Shown here: piece after piece, positions 59,794-64,000 of the stretch
Numbering within the stretch: the first letter of the stretch is position 1
Layout: every line of letters begins with the position of its first letter
Origin: Paraburkholderia unamae
Lineage (GTDB): Bacteria > Pseudomonadota > Gammaproteobacteria > Burkholderiales > Burkholderiaceae
Assembly: GCF_003268775.1 (NCBI RefSeq)
Contig: NZ_QLSU01000012.1
Location: 186,001-250,000, forward strand
Reading direction: 5' to 3'
Length of the DNA: 64,000 nt
Program-made: the position numbers and the translations under genes
Notes under the pieces: generated by a model
Told to the model about the DNA's origin: nothing
Databases searched by the model: none
Seen by the model: only the letters and a program-made list of their open reading frames with translations

Positions 59794-61713
59794 TCAATGG
59801 CCACCCGCCGCCGGCGCTTCGACTTGCCCCTGCTGCCCCGCTTGCGTCTGGGGCGTCTCGCTCGCCTTTTGCTGCTGGAGCGCCCACATCTGCGCGTAGT
59901 GTGCGCCCGCGCCCAGCAACTCCGCATGCGTGCCGCGCTCCACGATGCGCCCATGATCCATCACGATGATCTGCTGCGCGTGCACGACCGTGGAGAGCCG
60001 GTGCGCGATCACGAGCGTCGTGCGCTCGCGCGCGATCTGGTCGAGCTCGTGCTGGATGGCGCGCTCCGAGCGCGAGTCGAGCGCTGACGTCGCCTCGTCG
60101 AACAGCAGAATCGGCGGATTCTTGAGCAGCGTGCGCGCGATCGCCACGCGCTGCTTCTCGCCGCCCGAGAGCTTGAGGCCGCGCTCGCCCACGGGCGTGT
60201 CGTAACCCTTCGGCAAACTTTCGATGAACGCGTGAATATGCGCCGCACGCGCCGCCGCGATCACTTCCTCGCGGCTCGCCGTGGGACGGCCATAGGCGAT
60301 GTTGTAGTAGATCGAATCGTTGAACAGCACTGTGTCCTGCGGCACGATGCCGATCGAGGCGCGCAGCGAATCCTGCGTGACGTCGCGGATATCCTGGCCG
60401 TCGATCGTAATCGCCCCGCCGCTCTTGCCAGGATCGGCGCGATCGAGATCGTAGAAGCGGAACAGGAGCCGCGCGAGCGTGGACTTGCCCGAGCCGCTGT
60501 GCCCCACCACAGCCGTGGTCGTGCCCGCGGCGATCGTGAAGCTCAGGTCGTGCAGGATCTGCCGCGAAGGCTCGTACGCGAAATTCACATGCGAAAAGCG
60601 CACCTCGCCGCCGCGCACCGCGAGCGCGGGCGCGCCGGGCACATCGGCCACTTCGCGCTCGACGACGAGAAGCGTGAACATGCGGTCCATGTCGGTGAGG
60701 CTTTGCTTGAGCTCGCGATACACCACGCCGAGAAAATTGAGCGGAATGTAGAGCTGGAGCATGAACGTGTTGATGAGCACGAGATCGCCGAGCGTGAGCC
60801 GCCCCGCCATCACGCCTTGCGTCGCACGCCAGAGAATGAACACGAGCCCCGTGCCGATGATCGCCTGCTGCCCGAAGTTGAGCGCGGAAAGCGAGTGCTG
60901 TGACTTGATCGCGGCCTTGCGGTAGCGGCGCAGATTCTCGTCGTAGCGCGTGGTCTCCCACTCTTCGTTGCCGAAGTACTTCACGGTCTCGTAGTTGATG
61001 AGCGAATCGATCGCACGCGCGTTGGCGCGCGAATCGAGCTCGTTCATGGTGCGGCGGAAATGCGTGCGCCACTCGGTCACCTTCACCGTGAACACGATGT
61101 ACGCCACGAGCGCGATGAGCGTCACGATCGCGTAATACGCCTCGTACTTCACCACGAAGAAGCCGAGCACGAGGCCCACTTCCACGAGCGTCGGCAGGAT
61201 GCTGTAGAGCGAGCACGAAATGAGCTGCGTGATGCCGCGCGTGCCGCGCTCGATGTCGCGCGACATGCCACCCGTTTGCCGCTCCAGGTGAAAGCGCAGC
61301 GAGAGCGCGTGCAGATGGCGGAACACCTTGAGCGCGAGCTGGCGCACGGCGCTTTCCGTCACCTTCGAAAAGAGGATTTCGCGCAACTCGGTGAACAGCG
61401 ACGTCGAGAGCCGCACCACGGCATACGCCACCACGAGCAGCCCGACGCCGCCCGCGAGCACGATGCCGGGCGCGTGCTCCGCCCGCCCAAGCGCTTCGAG
61501 ATGACGCACGGAAGCGAGGCCGTCGACGATGTGCTTCATCACGATCGGCACGCCGAGGTTGGCCACCTTCGCGCCGATCAGGCAGGTGAGCGCGAACGCC
61601 ACGCGCCATCGATAGGCGGTGAGGTAAGGCAGCAGCGAAACGATCGTCTGCCAGTCGTTGCGCGGCCCGGTGGCGGGCAGCGCGGGTTCATTGGAAGCGG
61701 GAAAGCGGCGCAT
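59794..61713 (-). CDS. Atm1-type ABC exporter (fused TMD-NBD)
   Basis: 639 residues: six membrane helices (about 30-340) and an ATPase domain (about 380-610) with Walker A GHSGSGKST, signature LSGGEKQR and Walker B ILLFDEATSALD. The second coupling region INYETVKYFGNEEWETTRYDENLRRY is the hallmark of the ABCB7/Atm1/HMT1 group, which export glutathione-bound metals or sulfur species. The last 25 residues are Gln/Ala-rich. It is a single gene in its orientation; the 295-base gap to the thioesterase gene should carry its promoter. Confidence 0.92.
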   Translation of the reverse strand: MRRFPASNEPALPATGPRNDWQTIVSLLPYLTAYRWRVAFALTCLIGAKVANLGVPIVMKHIVDGLASVRHLEALGRAEHAPGIVLAGGVGLLVVAYAVVRLSTSLFTELREILFSKVTESAVRQLALKVFRHLHALSLRFHLERQTGGMSRDIERGTRGITQLISCSLYSILPTLVEVGLVLGFFVVKYEAYYAIVTLIALVAYIVFTVKVTEWRTHFRRTMNELDSRANARAIDSLINYETVKYFGNEEWETTRYDENLRRYRKAAIKSQHSLSALNFGQQAIIGTGLVFILWRATQGVMAGRLTLGDLVLINTFMLQLYIPLNFLGVVYRELKQSLTDMDRMFTLLVVEREVADVPGAPALAVRGGEVRFSHVNFAYEPSRQILHDLSFTIAAGTTTAVVGHSGSGKSTLARLLFRFYDLDRADPGKSGGAITIDGQDIRDVTQDSLRASIGIVPQDTVLFNDSIYYNIAYGRPTASREEVIAAARAAHIHAFIESLPKGYDTPVGERGLKLSGGEKQRVAIARTLLKNPPILLFDEATSALDSRSERAIQHELDQIARERTTLVIAHRLSTVVHAQQIIVMDHGRIVERGTHAELLGAGAHYAQMWALQQQKASETPQTQAGQQGQVEAPAAGGH

Positions 61714-62008
61714 GGGCGAGCGGCGAAAAGCGTGCGGGATGCGTGCGCCCGGCGACGCGCGAAGGCCGGTGCCGGGCGCGTCGCAAGCGGCACGACGAGT
61801 CTTGTGGGGTTATCGGCGACGGGTTTCGCGACGGTGGAAGGCGCGAATGGACCGCCCGCCCCACCGGATGCTTTCCCGTACAATTCCTGATCGACGTATT
61901 GTCGCAGAAGGCGGCGGGCGCCGCTGGCCGCGCCAGATTGGCCCTGGATTGGCTCCTCGCCCGCGCAGTTTCGCCGCCCGCCGTTCGATCCCTTTTCATG
62001 GATGCCCG

Positions 62009-62404
62009 ATGACCGACTCCTTCCCGCTCCCCCCCAAATCGCCTGCCTTGCGCGTCGTGCCGCAACCCTCGGACGCCAACGTGCACGGCGACGTCTTCGG
62101 CGGCTGGATCATGGCGCAGGTCGACATTGCCGGCTCGATTCCGGCCAGCCGCCGCGCCAACGGACGCGTCGCCACCGTCGCGGTGAATTCGTTCGTGTTC
62201 AAGCAACCGGTGTTCGTGGGCGACCTGCTGAGCTTTTATGCCGAGATCGTCAAGACGGGCACGACTTCGGTGACCGTCGAAGTCGAGGTCTACGCACAGC
62301 GCATGCGCCTCCAGGACGAAGTCGTCAAGGTGACCGAAGCCACGCTCACCTACGTCGCGACCGGCGCGGACCGCCGCCCGCGCGCCCTGCCGGACGTCGA
62401 ATAA
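62009..62404 (+). CDS. yciA: Acyl-CoA thioesterase, YciA-like
   Basis: 131 residues, single hotdog fold. VPQPSDANVHGDVFGGWIMAQVD carries the catalytic Asn/His/Asp region and VATVAVNSFVFKQPVFVGDLLSFYA the second conserved block, as in the YciA acyl-CoA hydrolases that release CoA from short- to medium-chain thioesters. The ATG at 62009 was chosen; upstream frame is shadow with respect to the divergent ABC exporter gene. It converges with the EAL-domain gene, 51 bases apart. Confidence 0.9.
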   Translation: MTDSFPLPPKSPALRVVPQPSDANVHGDVFGGWIMAQVDIAGSIPASRRANGRVATVAVNSFVFKQPVFVGDLLSFYAEIVKTGTTSVTVEVEVYAQRMRLQDEVVKVTEATLTYVATGADRRPRALPDVE

Positions 62405-62455
62405 GTCCACTGCGAACGCCGCGACCCGCGCCGCGGCGCTCGCCTTGCGACCGGC

Positions 62456-64000
62456 TCAGGCCGTCCACGCAAGCCCGGGCGGTTCCTCATAGGCCGCGCT
62501 CGCGCGCAGCAGCGCCGCCGCCTCGTCGCCGGGCAGCGGCGGCGCGAAAAAGTAGCCCTGCAACTCGTCGCACGCGCGCTCGCGCAGGAAGGCGAACTGC
62601 GCCGACGTCTCCACCCCTTCCGCGATCACTTGCAGCCGCAGCTCGTGCGCAAGCGCGATGATGGCCGCCGTGATCGTTTCGTCGTCGCTGCTCGTGCCGA
62701 TGTCGGCCACGAACGAGCGGTCGATCTTGAGCCGGTCCACGGGCAGGCGCTTGAGGTAGCTCAGGCTCGAATAGCCGGTGCCGAAGTCGTCGATGGCGAT
62801 GCCGATGCCGAGCGCGTGCAGTTCGTTCAACATCGACACGGCCTCCTCCGCATTGCGCATGAGCGTGCTTTCGGTCAGCTCGATTTCGAGCCAGCAGGCG
62901 TCCAGCCCGGTTTCCTGAAGCACATCCTTCACGAGCTGCGCGATGTCGCGCTGATGGAACGTCTTCGCCGAGAAGTTCACCGAAACGCGCACGGGCGGCA
63001 GCCCTGCGAGCTGCCACGCGCGATTTTGCCGGCACGCCTCGCGCAGCACCCAGTCGGAGAGCGGGCCGATCAGGCCGCTTTCCTCGGCCACGGGAATGAA
63101 CTGCGCGGGCGAGACGAGCCCCACCTCGGGGTCGCGCCAGCGCACGAGCGCTTCCATGCCGACGATACGACCGCCCTCGATCTCCACCTGCGGCTGGTAG
63201 TGCAGCAAAAACTCGCCGTCGCGCAGCGCGCGGCGCAGGCGCCGCTCCAGGTTCAGGCGCACGCTCACATTCGCGTTCATCTCGGGCTGGAAGAACTGGA
63301 ACGTGTTGCGGCCCATGTCCTTCGCGCGATACATCGCCACATCGGCCTTCTTGAGCAGCGACTCCGCGTCGTTGCCGTCCTGCGGGTACACGCTCGCGCC
63401 CATGCTGCAACCCACGTACAGCTCGGTGCCGTCGATCCACACCGGCTCCGAGATCAGCGTGCGCGCCCGCTCCATCCAGCCGATCAGCGACTTCTCGTCG
63501 ATGGTGTCGGTCAGCACGATCACGAACTCGTCGCCGCCGTGGCGCGCGACCGTGTCGGTCGTGCGCGTGCAGCGCTGGAGCCGCTCGGCCACCACGCCCA
63601 GCAGCCGGTCGCCCACGCTGTGGCCGAGACTGTCGTTCACATTCTTGAAGCCGTCGAGGTCGATGAACACCACCGCCACGCCCGTATCGTGCCGCTGCGC
63701 CGCGAGCAGCGCGTGCTGGAGCCGGTCGCGCAGGAGATTGCGGTTGGGCAGCATCGTCAGGCTGTCGTAGTTCGCCTGGTATTCGAGCTGTTCCTGGTAG
63801 CGGATCAGCTCGGTCACGTCGTTGATGATGCCGATGTGATGCGTGATGCGGCCGTCCAGATCGGGCACGGGCGCGATCAGCAACTGGTTCCAGAAAAGCG
63901 CGCCGTCCTTGCGGTAGTTGCGCAGCACGGCGCTCACCTCGCGATTGGAAAGCAGCGCCTTGCGGATGGCGATGAGGCCTTCCTGATCGCGGTCGTCGCG
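62456..64000 (-). CDS. PAS-GGDEF-EAL dual cyclic di-GMP protein, 5' truncated
   Basis: About 514 residues are visible; the frame is open to the right window edge, so the N-terminus is missing. The fragment starts inside a PAS domain (RKALLSNREVSAVLRNYRKDGALFWNQLL, shown here in part), with its C-cap HHIGIINDVTELIRYQEQ. Next come a GGDEF domain with intact motif (HGGDEF) and an EAL domain with EALVRW, ELTESTLMRN, DDFGTGYSS and EGVET, all the phosphodiesterase residues. Both activities are possible. A GTG at 63935-63937 is an internal codon, not the start. Confidence 0.93.
   Translation of the reverse strand, partial: RDDRDQEGLIAIRKALLSNREVSAVLRNYRKDGALFWNQLLIAPVPDLDGRITHHIGIINDVTELIRYQEQLEYQANYDSLTMLPNRNLLRDRLQHALLAAQRHDTGVAVVFIDLDGFKNVNDSLGHSVGDRLLGVVAERLQRCTRTTDTVARHGGDEFVIVLTDTIDEKSLIGWMERARTLISEPVWIDGTELYVGCSMGASVYPQDGNDAESLLKKADVAMYRAKDMGRNTFQFFQPEMNANVSVRLNLERRLRRALRDGEFLLHYQPQVEIEGGRIVGMEALVRWRDPEVGLVSPAQFIPVAEESGLIGPLSDWVLREACRQNRAWQLAGLPPVRVSVNFSAKTFHQRDIAQLVKDVLQETGLDACWLEIELTESTLMRNAEEAVSMLNELHALGIGIAIDDFGTGYSSLSYLKRLPVDRLKIDRSFVADIGTSSDDETITAAIIALAHELRLQVIAEGVETSAQFAFLRERACDELQGYFFAPPLPGDEAAALLRASAAYEEPPGLAWTA

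Noticed and set aside
62417..62438. Hairpin CGCCGCG/CGCGGCG between the thioesterase and EAL genes as terminator
   Set aside because: Seven GC pairs with no T-run; in DNA this GC-rich such stems are frequent by chance.
1..64000. CRISPR arrays, rRNA operons, insertion sequences
   Set aside because: I looked for regularly spaced repeats, rRNA and transposase motifs by eye and saw none; a covariance and IS search would be needed to exclude short remnants.

Overview
The window is high-GC, densely coded chromosomal DNA. It looks like Burkholderia sensu lato (Paraburkholderia/Caballeronia/Burkholderia). The reasons are the conserved runs miaB-phoH-ybeY-(chaC)-corC-lnt-glyQ-glyS-gmhB-plsC and lptD-surA-pdxA-rsmA, the amgK-murU pair beside lptD, and an FMN riboswitch ahead of ribB. 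This placement is inferred from gene content and protein sequence, not from a database search. I see no rRNA or tRNA genes, no CRISPR array, no insertion sequence and no replication origin.

Layout. Positions 1-8.6 kb hold metabolic and signalling genes: a truncated hypothetical gene, a CAP-domain lipoprotein, a GAF-GGDEF protein, a divergent dgoR-like/dgoD galactonate pair, a CopD-like membrane protein and two multihaem cytochromes c. Positions 8.9-19.9 kb hold trhA (hemolysin III), the helicase gene rhlE, a ferritin-like protein, a 65-residue small protein with its own promoter and terminator, a lipoprotein, a HAD phosphatase, ribB under an FMN riboswitch, a XRE-cupin regulator, and a LysR gene divergent from a VOC-MFS pair. 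Positions 20.2-32.8 kb are housekeeping: tRNA modification, rRNA maturation, lipoprotein acylation, glycyl-tRNA synthetase, LPS heptose synthesis, phosphatidate synthesis and a YgjP-like metallopeptidase.

Positions 32.8-49.3 kb are the accessory heart of the window: a Wzx/Wzy-type capsule or exopolysaccharide cluster. Twelve consecutive minus-strand genes encode a WecA-like initiating transferase, Wza, Wzb, Wzc, a UDP-HexNAc dehydrogenase and C4 epimerase (predicted UDP-GalNAcA supply), a MurJ-like flippase, three GT4 glycosyltransferases, a Wzy-like polymerase and a Tat-type beta-helix protein. A fourth GT4 gene converges from the plus strand. Base composition falls clearly in the distal half (about 32.9-41 kb), while the wecA/wza/wzc half is closer to the flanks, suggesting that the sugar-specific module was exchanged between conserved ends.

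Positions 49.3-64 kb return to the core genome: gloA, a ketopantoate-reductase-family gene, an EamA transporter, rsmA-pdxA-surA-lptD, divergent amgK-murU (MurNAc recycling), an Atm1-type ABC exporter, a YciA-like thioesterase and a truncated PAS-GGDEF-EAL protein.

How the genes work together: envelope construction dominates. Lnt, GmhB, PlsC, SurA, LptD, AmgK/MurU and the capsule cluster all build or recycle surface layers. The leads most worth following are the modular capsule locus with its exported beta-helix protein, a possible AUC start codon in the dgoR-like regulator, the small protein at 13.06 kb, and a terminator on the antisense strand ahead of rhlE.
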